64,000 nucleotides of DNA. Origin: Bradyrhizobium sp. MOS003 (GTDB taxonomy: Bacteria > Pseudomonadota > Alphaproteobacteria > Rhizobiales > Xanthobacteraceae). The notes under the pieces are model-generated. The model was given only the letters and a program-made list of their open reading frames with translations. It did not search any database and had not been told where the DNA came from. Location: NCBI RefSeq assembly GCF_003020125.1, contig NZ_PYFW01000002.1:418501-482500 (forward strand), written 5' to 3'. Both the position numbers and the translations under genes were made by a program. Below are positions 1-8,633 of this stretch, piece by piece (the first letter of the stretch is position 1; each line of letters opens with the position of its first letter).

Positions 1-256
1 CGTAGAACACGGCCGCCACCTTGCTCAGCAGCTTGCCCGAGCGCTCCAGCGCCGTGATGGTGTTGGCGAAGTCGGGCGCAGCCGGATCGTTGGTGATCGC
101 CGCGATCTCGGCGGAATGGTCGGCGAAGGCCTGCTCGAAGGCCGGCAGGAAGTGCTCCGGCTCGATCTCGTCGAAGGGCGGGGTCGCAAACGGCGTCACC
201 CAGGCCTTCAGCAGCGGGTTGGTCTCGGAGTCGGTAATTTGGCGGGGTTCTGACAT
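1..256 (-). CDS. M3 family oligopeptidase/peptidyl-dipeptidase, N-terminal part
   Basis: Reading the minus strand from the ATG at 254-256 gives about 85 residues beginning MSEPRQITDSETNPLLKAW, followed by a segment containing FDEIEPEHFLPAFEQAF. That segment is typical of the N-terminus of M3 zinc metallopeptidases (Dcp / oligopeptidase A). The HExxH active site would lie beyond the window edge, so the catalytic part is unseen. An in-frame upstream ATG (272-274) would add six residues; the downstream ATG is preferred because a GGGA sits a suitable distance before it. Family members degrade short peptides in the cytoplasm or periplasm; no signal peptide is visible. Confidence 0.7.
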   Translation of the reverse strand, partial: MSEPRQITDSETNPLLKAWVTPFATPPFDEIEPEHFLPAFEQAFADHSAEIAAITNDPAAPDFANTITALERSGKLLSKVAAVFY

Positions 257-394
257 CACAAGTCCCAATTTCATGGCTCAATTGTTGCGGCCAGCTATAG
301 CACGCGATGGGGCTTTTTTGGGCCATTTGCCCTTGCCCCCGGCCGCCTTTTCGAGGAGATTGCGGCCCTCGACAGACCCTGGACCCCTGAGCTC

Positions 395-649
395 ATGAAC
401 GCGCCTTCCTCCTCTTCCCGTCAGATCGTCTGGCCAAGCGTCATCACCGTCATCAGCGCCGCCATCCTGATCGGCGCCGAGGTGTTCGGCGCGGCGTTCG
501 CCGGCGGCTGGGCGCTCGCGATCCTGTTCGGGCTCGGCGATCAGGGCACGCACATCCTGCAGGCCGTTCTGTTCGCGCTCGGCGTGCTCGTGATGACCGC
601 ATTCATCCGCGCAGCTCAGCGCGTCGAGCCCTTCACGAAGCGCGGCTGA
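395..649 (+). CDS. small two-helix membrane protein, unknown function
   Basis: This 84-residue protein has a short polar N-terminus and two hydrophobic stretches (about residues 14-35 and 52-72) separated by a Gly-rich turn, ending in a basic tail. It therefore looks like a small inner-membrane protein with two transmembrane helices. It starts at an ATG and stands alone, divergent from the peptidase at the window start. I do not recognise a family. Base composition matches the chromosome, so it is probably a resident gene. Confidence 0.55.
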   Translation: MNAPSSSSRQIVWPSVITVISAAILIGAEVFGAAFAGGWALAILFGLGDQGTHILQAVLFALGVLVMTAFIRAAQRVEPFTKRG

Positions 650-859
650 ATTTGCTCGCGCGAGTAACGCGCACTGAGCTCAAAAACTTAACGCCCGTTC
701 ATCTTCCGCGTCGCGCGCGCAACACTGCGCAAGCAGATGTTAGGCAATTCTGTTCTCAGCCTAAAAAAATTCTTGCGAAGCAGAGTCAAAACGCTTATGT
801 GCGCTCTTGCCCAATTTCGCACGTGCCTGTGGTCGTGTGTCAGTCGGTAGGTATCCGGA

Positions 860-1325
860 CAAGAGGCCGGACAGCCGCCAAGGGGTGAAGAAGCCGAGGG
901 GCTCTTCGGAAGTGCGGAAGTCAAAGACCGAAGGTCGCAAGACCTGAAGGTTGGAAGGCGAAGCAAACCCGGAGCGTCCAGCATCTCTCTCAAGAGATGC
1001 CTTGTCGAAGGTGACTTCACTTTTTGCAACCGTGACTGGCAGCCGGAGGCGAACCGGCGCACCCCGCTCTCAACGGGGGACGCGACTTAAAGCAACGACG
1101 GATCGGGCTTTTTTGGTCTCTACCGGCATTCCAACGCCGGCGCGGGCTACTGAAAAGGCTTGTCCTTCATTGCCAGGTGTGCGGGCGGGAAATTCCCAAC
1201 CAATCCACGGCAGCACAGTCTGATTTGAGTCTTTGGCTCGTCGCGCCTCCATCGCGCGATCTGGCCGGGGCGCTTATCCGACGACATTTTTTGAACGGAT
1301 CCCCGTCGCTGGGCCGTTTGGGAGA
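860..1325 (+). ncRNA. structured leader of the decarboxylase gene, speF-motif candidate
   Basis: The roughly 680 bases before the decarboxylase hold no convincing gene but contain closely packed perfect hairpins. These are AGGTC/GACCT with a GCAA tetraloop (932-945), GCATCTCT/AGAGATGC (981-1000), GCCGG/CCGGC (1042-1058), CCCCG/CGGGG (1062-1078) and CCGGC/GCCGG (1123-1140). There is also a T-run at 1110-1115. The Rfam speF motif is described upstream of ornithine decarboxylases in alphaproteobacteria, which fits this position, gene and structural density. Assignment to that family is inference; exact ends are unknown. Such a leader would act in cis on the decarboxylase mRNA. Confidence 0.55.
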
Positions 1326-1330
1326 GTGCT

Positions 1331-2473
1331 ATGACCGAACGTATTCAGGAATTCCTGCGCAACCGCCGCAGCGAGGGCCAGGACACCGAGCCTTGCCTCG
1401 TGGTCGACCTCGAAGTCGTGCGCGACAATTACCAGACCTTTGCCAAGGCGCTGCCCGACAGCCGTGTGTTCTATGCCGTCAAGGCGAACCCGGCGCCGGA
1501 AGTGCTGTCGCTGCTCGCGTCCATGGGCTCCTGCTTCGACACCGCGACGGTCGCCGAGATCGAGATGGCGCTGGCCGCGGGTGCGACGCCCGACCGCATC
1601 TCTTTCGGCAACACGATCAAGAAGGAGCGCGACATCGCGCGCGCCTTCGCGCTCGGCATTCGCCTGTTCGCTGTCGATTGCACCGCCGAAGTCGAGAAGA
1701 TCGGCCGGGCCGCTCCCGGCGCGAAGGTGTTCTGCCGTATCCTCTATGACTGCGCCGGCGCCGAGTGGCCGCTGTCGCGCAAGTTCGGCTGCGACCCGGA
1801 AATGGCCGTCGAGGTGCTCGACGCTGCCAAGCGCCTGGGCCTGGAGCCGTGCGGCATCTCCTTCCATGTCGGCTCGCAGCAGCGCAAGGTGAAGGCGTGG
1901 GACCGTGCGCTGGCGATGGCCTCGCAGGTGTTCCGTGACTGCGCCGAGCGCGGCATCAACCTGACCATGGTCAACATGGGCGGCGGCTTCCCGACCAAGT
2001 ACCTGAAGGACGTGCCGCCGGTGGTGACCTACGGCCGGTCGATCTTCCGCGCGCTGCGCAAGCACTTCGGCAACCAGATTCCGGAGACCATCATCGAGCC
2101 GGGCCGCGGCATGGTGGGCAACGCCGGCATCATCGAATCCGAGGTCGTGCTCATCTCGAAGAAGAGCGACGAGGACGAGGTGCGCTGGGTGTACCTCGAC
2201 ATCGGCAAGTTCGGCGGTCTCGCCGAGACGATGGACGAGTCGATCCGCTATGCCATCCGCACCCGTCACGACGGCGCGGACATGACGCCGTGCGTGCTCG
2301 CAGGCCCGACCTGCGACAGCGCCGACGTGCTGTACGAGAAGAGCCCGTATCCGCTCCCGGTCACGCTCGAGATCGGCGACAAGGTGCTGATCGAAGGCAC
2401 CGGGGCCTATACGTCGACCTACTCGGCGGTGGCGTTCAACGGCATCCCGCCGCTGAGGACGTACCACATCTGA
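1331..2473 (+). CDS. ornithine/lysine-type PLP decarboxylase, fold type III
   Basis: This 380-residue enzyme has the eukaryotic-type ODC/alanine-racemase fold. PLP-binding Lys51 lies in YAVKANPAP, followed by HVGS (179-182), the Gly-rich GGGFP phosphate loop (217-221), EPGRG (256-260) and the catalytic Cys328 in GPTCDSAD. It should decarboxylate ornithine to putrescine, possibly also lysine to cadaverine. A good ribosome site (GGGAGAG) precedes the ATG. Putrescine is the substrate of the homospermidine synthase encoded 1.3 kb downstream, so the two probably act in one pathway. The long leader suggests post-transcriptional control. Ornithine versus lysine preference cannot be read with certainty. 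Confidence 0.9.
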   Translation: MTERIQEFLRNRRSEGQDTEPCLVVDLEVVRDNYQTFAKALPDSRVFYAVKANPAPEVLSLLASMGSCFDTATVAEIEMALAAGATPDRISFGNTIKKERDIARAFALGIRLFAVDCTAEVEKIGRAAPGAKVFCRILYDCAGAEWPLSRKFGCDPEMAVEVLDAAKRLGLEPCGISFHVGSQQRKVKAWDRALAMASQVFRDCAERGINLTMVNMGGGFPTKYLKDVPPVVTYGRSIFRALRKHFGNQIPETIIEPGRGMVGNAGIIESEVVLISKKSDEDEVRWVYLDIGKFGGLAETMDESIRYAIRTRHDGADMTPCVLAGPTCDSADVLYEKSPYPLPVTLEIGDKVLIEGTGAYTSTYSAVAFNGIPPLRTYHI

Positions 2474-2507
2474 TCCCCGCCTCCTCCTCTGAGGCCTGAC
2501 GAACCCG

Positions 2508-2527
2508 GGAGCCGGCTTGCCGGCTCC
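2508..2527 (+). terminator. hairpin after the decarboxylase gene
   Basis: A perfect nine-pair stem, GGAGCCGGC/GCCGGCTCC with a two-base loop, lies 35 bases past the decarboxylase stop. It has no T-tract, so it may stabilise the 3' end rather than be a full intrinsic terminator. Confidence 0.45.
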
Positions 2528-2605
2528 TCCCCTGACATTGCCATTCTGATGACGCTTGAGCCCGCGCGCCGGTGGCGCACGGATTCAAGCGGGGACTGAC
2601 GCGCC

Positions 2606-3193
2606 ATGACTGCTCCTCGGAAGCCACAGATCGCCCTCACCTCGAAAGCTGCTCCGTTCGTGATCCGCGCGGAGCGTGCTGCCGACGTCGCTGTGCGTGA
2701 AGCGCTGCTCGATGCCTGCTTTGGCGAGAACCGCCACGGCCGCACCTGCCAGCGCCTGCGCGACGGTCGCGCACCTGCCGCGGGGCTTGCCCTGTCGGCG
2801 GTGCGCGAGGGCAACCTCGTGGGAACCGTGCGGCTGTGGCACGTCAGCGCCGGAGGCAGGCCCGCTCTGGTCCTCGGACCGCTGGCGGTGGATCCTGCCT
2901 GCCGCGAGCTCGGGATCGGCGCCGCGCTGATGCATCAAGCGCTGGCCGCCGCCCGGGCGCGCGGGCATGAAGCCGTCATCCTGCTCGGCGACGCCCCCTA
3001 TTATGCCCGCTTCGGCTTCTCGGACGAGAAGACGGCTGAGCTCTCGCTGCCCGGCCCCTTCGAACGCGACCGTCTGCTTGCGATCGAATTCACCGGCGGC
3101 GCGCTCGACGGCGCCGAGGGGATGATTGTGCCGACCGGCGCGCCGCTGTCCAAACGGAGGTCGGTTCGTCCCCTCCAGGCGCGCGCGGCCTGA
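2606..3193 (+). CDS. GNAT family N-acetyltransferase
   Basis: This 195-residue protein has the acetyl-CoA binding pattern of GNAT enzymes: VLGPLAVDPACRELGIGAALMHQAL (motif A, about residues 92-116), then ARGHEAVILLGDAPYYARFGFS (motif B). The YYARFGF ending is characteristic of YhbS-like acetyltransferases. The substrate is unknown. Its position between the putrescine-forming decarboxylase and homospermidine synthase makes a polyamine or related amine a reasonable guess, but GNAT specificity cannot be inferred from sequence alone. Confidence 0.8.
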   Translation: MTAPRKPQIALTSKAAPFVIRAERAADVAVREALLDACFGENRHGRTCQRLRDGRAPAAGLALSAVREGNLVGTVRLWHVSAGGRPALVLGPLAVDPACRELGIGAALMHQALAAARARGHEAVILLGDAPYYARFGFSDEKTAELSLPGPFERDRLLAIEFTGGALDGAEGMIVPTGAPLSKRRSVRPLQARAA

Positions 3194-3339
3194 GGGATTG
3201 CCATGATGGCGACGACCGAGCCGCGTAAAGCGGCAATGGCTAGTTGCGCCCGGACTGACGCCCGTTCTTTCGGGGTTGCGTGAGCCCCGGAAACGCCCTT
3301 TAACCCCGCGAAACACCCCCTTCAGTCGAGGTCCAAAAC

Positions 3340-3729
3340 ATGTCCCGTCGCCTGATCTCCACCGGCTCTCCGCTAGAGAAGACCGTCGGCTACAGCCGCG
3401 CCGTGATCGACGGCGAGTTCGCCTTCGTGGCGGGCACCACCGGCTATGACTACACGACGATGACGATGCCATCAGACGTCACGAGCCAGTCACGCAACTG
3501 CTTCAAGACCATCGCAGCCGCCCTGAAGGAGGGCGGATTCGAGATGGCCGATATTGTCCGCGCGACCTACTACGTCACCGACGCCAGCACCATAGACGCT
3601 CACTTCGCTGTCTGTGGCGAGGTCCTGGGTGACATCAGGCCGGCGGCGACGTTGCTGGTCGTCAGCGCCCTCGCCAAGCCCGAGATGAAAGTCGAGATCG
3701 AAGTCACCGCCAAGCGCCGCGGCGTCTAA
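3340..3729 (+). CDS. RidA/YjgF family protein
   Basis: This 129-residue protein belongs to the RidA (YjgF/YER057c/UK114) fold, shown by SRAVIDGEFAFVAGTTGYD near the N-terminus, the NCFKTIAAALKEGGFEMADIVRATYYVTD stretch and IRPAATLLVV. RidA proteins form trimers and hydrolyse reactive enamine/imine intermediates made by PLP enzymes. Placement next to a PLP decarboxylase and an imine-forming homospermidine synthase suits that role. It lacks the usual extended C-terminal EIEVVA version but retains KVEIEVTA. It begins with an ATG 146 bases after the GNAT gene and may be transcribed separately. Confidence 0.85.
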   Translation: MSRRLISTGSPLEKTVGYSRAVIDGEFAFVAGTTGYDYTTMTMPSDVTSQSRNCFKTIAAALKEGGFEMADIVRATYYVTDASTIDAHFAVCGEVLGDIRPAATLLVVSALAKPEMKVEIEVTAKRRGV

Positions 3730-3793
3730 AGCGCCGCAGCGCCTGATCCATCCCCTCGCCATTGTTTGCCAGCACGTTCCGGAGAACCATCCC

Positions 3794-5236
3794 ATGAGCC
3801 CCGCCTCGCAGATCTACGCGAAGATCACCGGTCCCATCGTCATGGTCGGCTTCGGCTCCATCGGCAAGGGCACGCTGCCCCTGATCGAGCGGCACCTCGA
3901 CTACGACAAGTCGCGCGTCACCGTGATCGATCCCAAGGACGAGGGCCGCAAGGCGCATTGCGAGAAGCAGAATGTGCGCTTCATCCAGAAGGGCGTGACA
4001 AAAGACAATTATCGCGAGTTGCTGACGCCGCTGCTCACCGAAGGCGGCGGCCAGGGCTTTTGCGTCAATCTCTCGGTCGATACCGGCTCGACCGACATCA
4101 TGGAGCTCTGCAACGAGCTCGGCGCGCTCTATATCGACACCGTCAACGAGCCCTGGCTCGGCTTCTATTTCGATGCCTCCAAGGGCCCGGAGGCGCGCTC
4201 CAACTACGCGCTTCGCGAAGCGACGCTGGCCGCCAAGCGCGCACGCCCCGCGGGCTCGACGACGGCCGTCTCCTGCTGCGGCGCCAATCCCGGCATGGTC
4301 TCCTTCTTCGTCAAGCAGGCGCTGCTCAATGTCGCCGCTGACCTCAAGCTCAACGCCCCCAAGCCCAAGACCAAGGCCGAATGGGCGGATCTGATGCGGC
4401 AGGCCGGCATCAAGGGCATCCACATCGCCGAACGTGACACCCAGCGCTCCAAGAGGCCGAAGGAGCCCGACGTCTTCGTCAACACCTGGTCGGTGGAAGG
4501 TTTCCTGTCGGAAGGCGTGCAGCCGTCCGAACTCGGCTGGGGCACCCACGAGAAATGGATGCCCGAGAATGCGCGGACCCACGAAGCCGGCTGCGGCGCA
4601 GCCATCTATCTGATGCAGCCCGGCGCCAACACGCGCGTGCGGACCTGGTGCCCGACCCGCGGCGCGCAATATGGCTTCCTCGTCACCCACAACGAGTCGA
4701 TCTCGATCGCCGACTATTTCACCGTGCGCGACGCCTCGGGCAATGCGGTCTACCGGCCGACCTGCCACTATGCCTATCATCCGGCCGACGATGCCGTTCT
4801 GTCGCTGCACGAAATGTTCGGCCGCGCCGCCAAGATGCAGGAGAAGCACCACATCCTCGACGAGAACGAGATTGTCGACGGCATCGACGAGCTCGGCGTG
4901 CTGCTGTTCGGCCACGACAACAATGCCTATTGGTACGGCTCGCAGCTCTCCATCGAAGAAACCCGCAAGCTCGCGCCCTATCAGAACGCCACCGGCCTGC
5001 AGGTGACCTCCGCCGTACTCGGCGGCATGGTATGGGCGCTGGAGAACCCGAACGAGGGCATCGTCGAAGCCGACGAGATGGATTTCGATCGCCTGCTGGA
5101 AATCCAGCTGCCCTATCTCGGCCCGGTGAAGGGTTTTTACACCGACTGGACGCCGCTGACGGACCGGCCGGGCCTATTCCCGGAGGATATCGACACCAGC
5201 GATCCCTGGCAGTTCAGGAATATCTTGGTGCGGTAA
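3794..5236 (+). CDS. hss: homospermidine synthase
   Basis: This 480-residue protein carries an N-terminal Rossmann motif (GFGSIGKG, residues 19-26) and the family-typical segments NLSVDTGSTDIMELCNELG, DTVNEPW, CCGANPGMVSFFVKQAL and LGWGTHEKWMP. The enzyme uses NAD to join two putrescines, or putrescine and spermidine, releasing ammonia or diaminopropane, to make sym-homospermidine, a major polyamine of rhizobia. Length matches the family. It lies 64 bases after the RidA gene on the same strand, and its substrate is made by the upstream decarboxylase. The locus thus forms a small polyamine pathway. Confidence 0.93.
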   Translation: MSPASQIYAKITGPIVMVGFGSIGKGTLPLIERHLDYDKSRVTVIDPKDEGRKAHCEKQNVRFIQKGVTKDNYRELLTPLLTEGGGQGFCVNLSVDTGSTDIMELCNELGALYIDTVNEPWLGFYFDASKGPEARSNYALREATLAAKRARPAGSTTAVSCCGANPGMVSFFVKQALLNVAADLKLNAPKPKTKAEWADLMRQAGIKGIHIAERDTQRSKRPKEPDVFVNTWSVEGFLSEGVQPSELGWGTHEKWMPENARTHEAGCGAAIYLMQPGANTRVRTWCPTRGAQYGFLVTHNESISIADYFTVRDASGNAVYRPTCHYAYHPADDAVLSLHEMFGRAAKMQEKHHILDENEIVDGIDELGVLLFGHDNNAYWYGSQLSIEETRKLAPYQNATGLQVTSAVLGGMVWALENPNEGIVEADEMDFDRLLEIQLPYLGPVKGFYTDWTPLTDRPGLFPEDIDTSDPWQFRNILVR

Positions 5237-5244
5237 TCACCGCC

Positions 5245-5328
5245 GTCATGCCCGGGCTTGTCCTCGGGCATCCACTCGACTCGCGGCACGCCAAAAACAT
5301 TGATGGCCGGGACAAGCCCGGCCAAGAC
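5245..5328. repeat. intergenic palindromic repeat, family A
   Basis: Two arms built on CATGCCCGGGCTTG and GGGACAAGCCCGGCCA face each other across about 25 unrelated bases. A second, better preserved copy occurs at 60083-60166. It starts nine bases after the homospermidine synthase stop, where it may stabilise convergent transcript ends. Confidence 0.75.
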
Positions 5329-5346
5329 GCTGCTAGCGCGAACTCC

Positions 5347-5670
5347 CTACTTCTTCTCGATCGGCGGCGCGATCTTCTCGGCCGGCGCCGGAGGCAATGC
5401 CGGCTTCGCCGCGCCCTGCGTCTGCGGATCGGGACGCGCCGGTTCTGGAGCCGGCGTGGTCGGCCGGTCGCCGCCGGGCTTGGCTTCGGCAGGCTTGTTC
5501 TGATCGTCGGACGGTGTGCCCTGGAGCGGCTGCGTAGCCTGCGCTAGCTCCACGCGACCTTCAGCGCGGATCTGCGCGATCGATACCCCTGATATCACGA
5601 CGCCGGCCGCAAGCATCGAGCAGGCGATCATGAAGTCGAGTTTCAGTCTGCGCTTGTCATTGCCGAGCAT
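5347..5670 (-). CDS. single-pass membrane protein with Pro/Ala-rich tail
   Basis: From the ATG at 5668-5670 the product is 107 residues: a short basic N-terminus (MLGNDKRRLKLDF), one transmembrane helix (about residues 13-32), then a long Pro-, Ala- and Lys-rich tail likely to sit in the periplasm. A TTG start 30 bases upstream is possible. No enzymatic domain is visible. Low-complexity tails of this kind often span peptidoglycan, but no specific function can be given. Confidence 0.6.
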   Translation of the reverse strand: MLGNDKRRLKLDFMIACSMLAAGVVISGVSIAQIRAEGRVELAQATQPLQGTPSDDQNKPAEAKPGGDRPTTPAPEPARPDPQTQGAAKPALPPAPAEKIAPPIEKK

Positions 5671-5771
5671 GTCGATCACCGCCTTTGTCCGCGATATCAA
5701 CGAAGTCGCCGGGCCGCGGTTCCGTAACAGCTCAAGCGGGAACCGCCCGTTCGCGCGCCAAAACGCCGCGC

Positions 5772-6488
5772 TCAGTCCGAGGTGCTGACTTCCCAGGTGG
5801 CGTGGCGTACGCCCGGCAGGTGCTGGAGAGCGGTTGCAGCCGCGTTCAGCTCGTTCGGATCGACCGCCGTTGCGACCAGCTTGGCCACGATCTCCAGATT
5901 GTCTTCGCCGATCTCGACGACTTCGATATCGGCCACCGGATATTTCGCAGCCTCCAGCTTTTCGACGAGACGATCACGCATATCGGGGAGCGCCTCGGTG
6001 GCGACCGCGAGCTTGAAGTAATAGGTCGCCTCGGAGGCCTTCTCGTTCAGCGGGATGCGGTTGATGGCGTTGACCAGCGGACGCAGCATGGTGTTGCCAG
6101 CGATGACGAACACGGTCAGCGCAGCCGCCTGCGCGACCATGTCGGCGCCGGCGCAGGAGCCGACCGCAGCCGAGGCCCACAGCGTCGCCGCGGTGTTGAG
6201 CCCGCGCACGTCCATGCCTTGCTTCATGATGACGCCGGCGCCGAGGAAGCCGATGCCGGATACGACATAGGAGATCACCCGGACCGCGCCATCGGAGCCC
6301 GTCAGATGCATGGCGAGATCGACGAAGGCGGCCGCGCCGACCGCGACCAGCACATTGGTGCGCAGGCCCGCGGTGCGCTGCCGGTATTGCCGCTCGGCGC
6401 CGATCAGCGTGCCCAGCACGAAGGCCGTCAACAGGCTGACCAGCGTGTCGGCGAAATCGGCGAACTGGAACGTCGTCAGAAACCGCAT
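5772..6488 (-). CDS. MgtC/SapB family membrane protein
   Basis: This 238-residue protein has the MgtC core: [37 protein letters not shown] (residues 18-54), [20 protein letters not shown] and [16 protein letters not shown], with four to five membrane helices. The C-terminal third (from about residue 155) is soluble and resembles the ACT-like domain of long MgtC proteins. Family members respond to low magnesium and modulate the F-type ATPase or ion homeostasis. No Mg2+-sensing leader was recognised upstream. It is transcribed away from the WD40 gene's 3' end. Confidence 0.85.
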   Translation of the reverse strand: MRFLTTFQFADFADTLVSLLTAFVLGTLIGAERQYRQRTAGLRTNVLVAVGAAAFVDLAMHLTGSDGAVRVISYVVSGIGFLGAGVIMKQGMDVRGLNTAATLWASAAVGSCAGADMVAQAAALTVFVIAGNTMLRPLVNAINRIPLNEKASEATYYFKLAVATEALPDMRDRLVEKLEAAKYPVADIEVVEIGEDNLEIVAKLVATAVDPNELNAAATALQHLPGVRHATWEVSTSD

Positions 6489-6519
6489 GGTCCCCCTATA
6501 CGGTCAGAACGATGACAGA

Positions 6520-7539
6520 TTAAAGCTCCAGCAGCCCGCCGTCCCCGTTTTCATCCGCAAACGCCAGCAGGGTGCCCTTGGCGTTCCAGGCGAGCGCGGC
6601 GACGGGCGGCGTGCCGTTGCGGCGCACCAGGATTTCGGCGCCGTCCTCCAGCCGCACCATCAGCACGGTGCCGTCGCTGTAGCCGGCGGCGAAGATGTCG
6701 TTCTTCGGATGACAAGCGACCACGGACACGCGCGCCTGCAGCGGCGCCAGCATCGCGGGCTCCTTGCCCATCGGGCCGTCCTTGCTGGCGAACGGCCAGA
6801 CGATGACGGTGTCTGCGCCCGAGGTCGCGAGCCCCTTGCCGCCCGCGCTCCAGGACATCGAACGGACGCGGCCGGGATAGCCGGTCATGCGCATGTGCCT
6901 GTTATCGGCGAGGCGCCAGCCGTGCAGCGCCGACTCGTGCATCGTGGTGACCAGGAATTTGTTGTCCGGGCTGAAGGTGACGCCGAGATGCGAGCCGGCC
7001 CAGGGCAGGAATTCAGCCGAGTCCGCCATGTTGGGAAACCACAGCGTCGCGCCGTTGTAATGCGCGATCGCGAGGCGCAGCCCCTTGGGCGCGAACGCGA
7101 GGCCGCCGACGGTCGAGGGCACCTCGAGCGACTTCTCTTCGTTCTTGCCACTCTTGACGAAAGCGAACTTCCCGGCCGACCAGGCATAGGCACCGTCGGG
7201 ATGCAGCGCCACCGCGTCGATCCAGCGCCGCTTCGGGTCGGTCGCGAGCAGCGTCACCTCCCCCTTGGCGTCGAGCGCGACGACCTTGCCGTCGTCGCCG
7301 CCCATCACGAGGCGCTTGCCGTCGCAGGCGGTGGAGAGAATACCGCCACTGTGAACAGCGACCGTGCTGATCTCGCCCTTGTCATCGACGAACGCGACGT
7401 TCTCCTCGCCGCCGACGAAGACGGCGCGATCTCCGAGGAAATGCGCCGAGGTCACGCCCATGCCGAGCGCAACGGGCTTGACGCGATCGGTGACGGAGAC
7501 GATCGAGGCGGAATCGGGGGCCGGCGTAAACTCTTTCAT
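6520..7539 (-). CDS. WD40 repeat protein, last gene of the zinc operon
   Basis: Starting at the ATG 7537-7539 the product is 339 residues (MKEFTPAPDSASIVSV...). It consists of degenerate WD40 beta-propeller repeats, visible in segments such as GGLAFAPKGLRLAIAHYNGATLWF, VTFSPDNKFLVTTMHESALHGW and AALAWNAKGTLLAFADENGDGGLLEL. Such propellers are docking platforms, here cytoplasmic since no signal peptide is present. Its start overlaps the CobW stop in an ATGA, indicating translational coupling. A WD40 protein fused into a zinc regulon suggests a partner of the GTPase chaperone or a client protein; that role is inferred. Confidence 0.75.
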   Translation of the reverse strand: MKEFTPAPDSASIVSVTDRVKPVALGMGVTSAHFLGDRAVFVGGEENVAFVDDKGEISTVAVHSGGILSTACDGKRLVMGGDDGKVVALDAKGEVTLLATDPKRRWIDAVALHPDGAYAWSAGKFAFVKSGKNEEKSLEVPSTVGGLAFAPKGLRLAIAHYNGATLWFPNMADSAEFLPWAGSHLGVTFSPDNKFLVTTMHESALHGWRLADNRHMRMTGYPGRVRSMSWSAGGKGLATSGADTVIVWPFASKDGPMGKEPAMLAPLQARVSVVACHPKNDIFAAGYSDGTVLMVRLEDGAEILVRRNGTPPVAALAWNAKGTLLAFADENGDGGLLEL

Positions 7540-8579
7540 CACGAGACGATGCAGCTCTCGAAACCCTCGCGGATGGCCTTCTCCGGCAATTCGCGGCCGA
7601 TGAAGACGAGGCGGCTCTGGCGCGGCTCGCCATCCTTCCACTTCCGCTGATGGTCGCCCTCCAGCATCATGTGGACGCCCTGGAAGACGTAGCGGTCATC
7701 GTCGTCGTGGAAGGAGAGGATCCCCTTGGAGCGCAGGATCTTGCCGCCCTCGACCTGCACCAGGTTCTGCAGCCAGGGCATGAACACGTTCGGATCAAGC
7801 GGCTTGTCGGTCTTGAGCGACAGCGACTGCATGTCCTCGTCGTGATAGTGCTTCAGACCGTGGCCGTGATCATGGTGGTGATGATGGTCGTGGCCGTGAT
7901 GATCATGGTCGTGGTCATGATCGTCGGCCTCGAGGAAATCCGGTTCGATCTCGAGGATGCGGTCGAGGTCGAAGGCACCGCGGTCGAGCACGTCGGCCAG
8001 GGCCACCGAGCAGCGCTCGGTGCGGTGGAGTTTCGCATAGGGGTTGATGGCGCGGATGCGGGCCTCGACCTCGGCGAGCTCGCCCTTGCTGACGAGATCG
8101 GTCTTGTTCAGCACGATGACGTCGGCGAAGGCGATCTGGTTCTTGGCCTCGGGCGCGTCCTTGAGCCGGTCGGACAGCCATTTGGCGTCGGCCACCGTGA
8201 CCACGGCATCAAGCCGCGCATTCTTCTGCACGTCCTCGTCGACGAAGAAGGTCTGGGCGACCGGCGCCGGATCGGCGAGGCCGGTGGTCTCGACGATGAT
8301 GGCGTCGAACTTGCCCTTGCGCTTCATCAGGCCGTCCATGATGCGGACGAGGTCCCCGCGCACGGTGCAGCAGATGCAGCCGTTGTTCATCTCGAACACT
8401 TCCTCGTCGGCGCCGATGATGAGGTCGTTGTCGATGCCGATCTCGCCAAATTCGTTGACGATCACGGCGTATTTCTTGCCGTGGTTCTCCGACAGGATGC
8501 GGTTGAGGAGCGTGGTCTTGCCGGCACCGAGATAGCCGGTCAGGACGGTCACGGGAATTTTCTGGGACGCTTCAGACAT
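7539..8579 (-). CDS. CobW/COG0523 family GTPase, zinc metallochaperone type
   Basis: The 346-residue protein has a Walker A motif GYLGAGKT (residues 15-22), the metal-binding CICC motif (68-71), ETTGLADP switch region and NKTD (158-161). A very His/Asp-rich stretch runs from about 219 to 249, followed by the CobW C-terminal domain. COG0523 GTPases that contain CxCC, have His-rich insertions and sit under Zur control (ZigA/ZNG1 type) deliver zinc to client enzymes. It lies 54 bases downstream of znuA in the same orientation and is coupled to the WD40 gene. Placement below a Zur-type box supports zinc rather than cobalt. Confidence 0.9.
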   Translation of the reverse strand: MSEASQKIPVTVLTGYLGAGKTTLLNRILSENHGKKYAVIVNEFGEIGIDNDLIIGADEEVFEMNNGCICCTVRGDLVRIMDGLMKRKGKFDAIIVETTGLADPAPVAQTFFVDEDVQKNARLDAVVTVADAKWLSDRLKDAPEAKNQIAFADVIVLNKTDLVSKGELAEVEARIRAINPYAKLHRTERCSVALADVLDRGAFDLDRILEIEPDFLEADDHDHDHDHHGHDHHHHHDHGHGLKHYHDEDMQSLSLKTDKPLDPNVFMPWLQNLVQVEGGKILRSKGILSFHDDDDRYVFQGVHMMLEGDHQRKWKDGEPRQSRLVFIGRELPEKAIREGFESCIVS

Positions 8580-8633
8580 AACAACTCCGACATCGGGCTT
8601 TTTCGCGCGACGCGAGGCGGGGTGGCCCCTGCC

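Noticed and set aside
652..1252. Several short frames in the decarboxylase leader
   Set aside because: They lack ribosome sites and known features, and the region is dominated by RNA hairpins.
1274..2467. A 397-codon frame antisense to the decarboxylase
   Set aside because: It mirrors a clearly conserved enzyme; composition is Arg/Ala/His-rich shadow coding typical of high-GC DNA.
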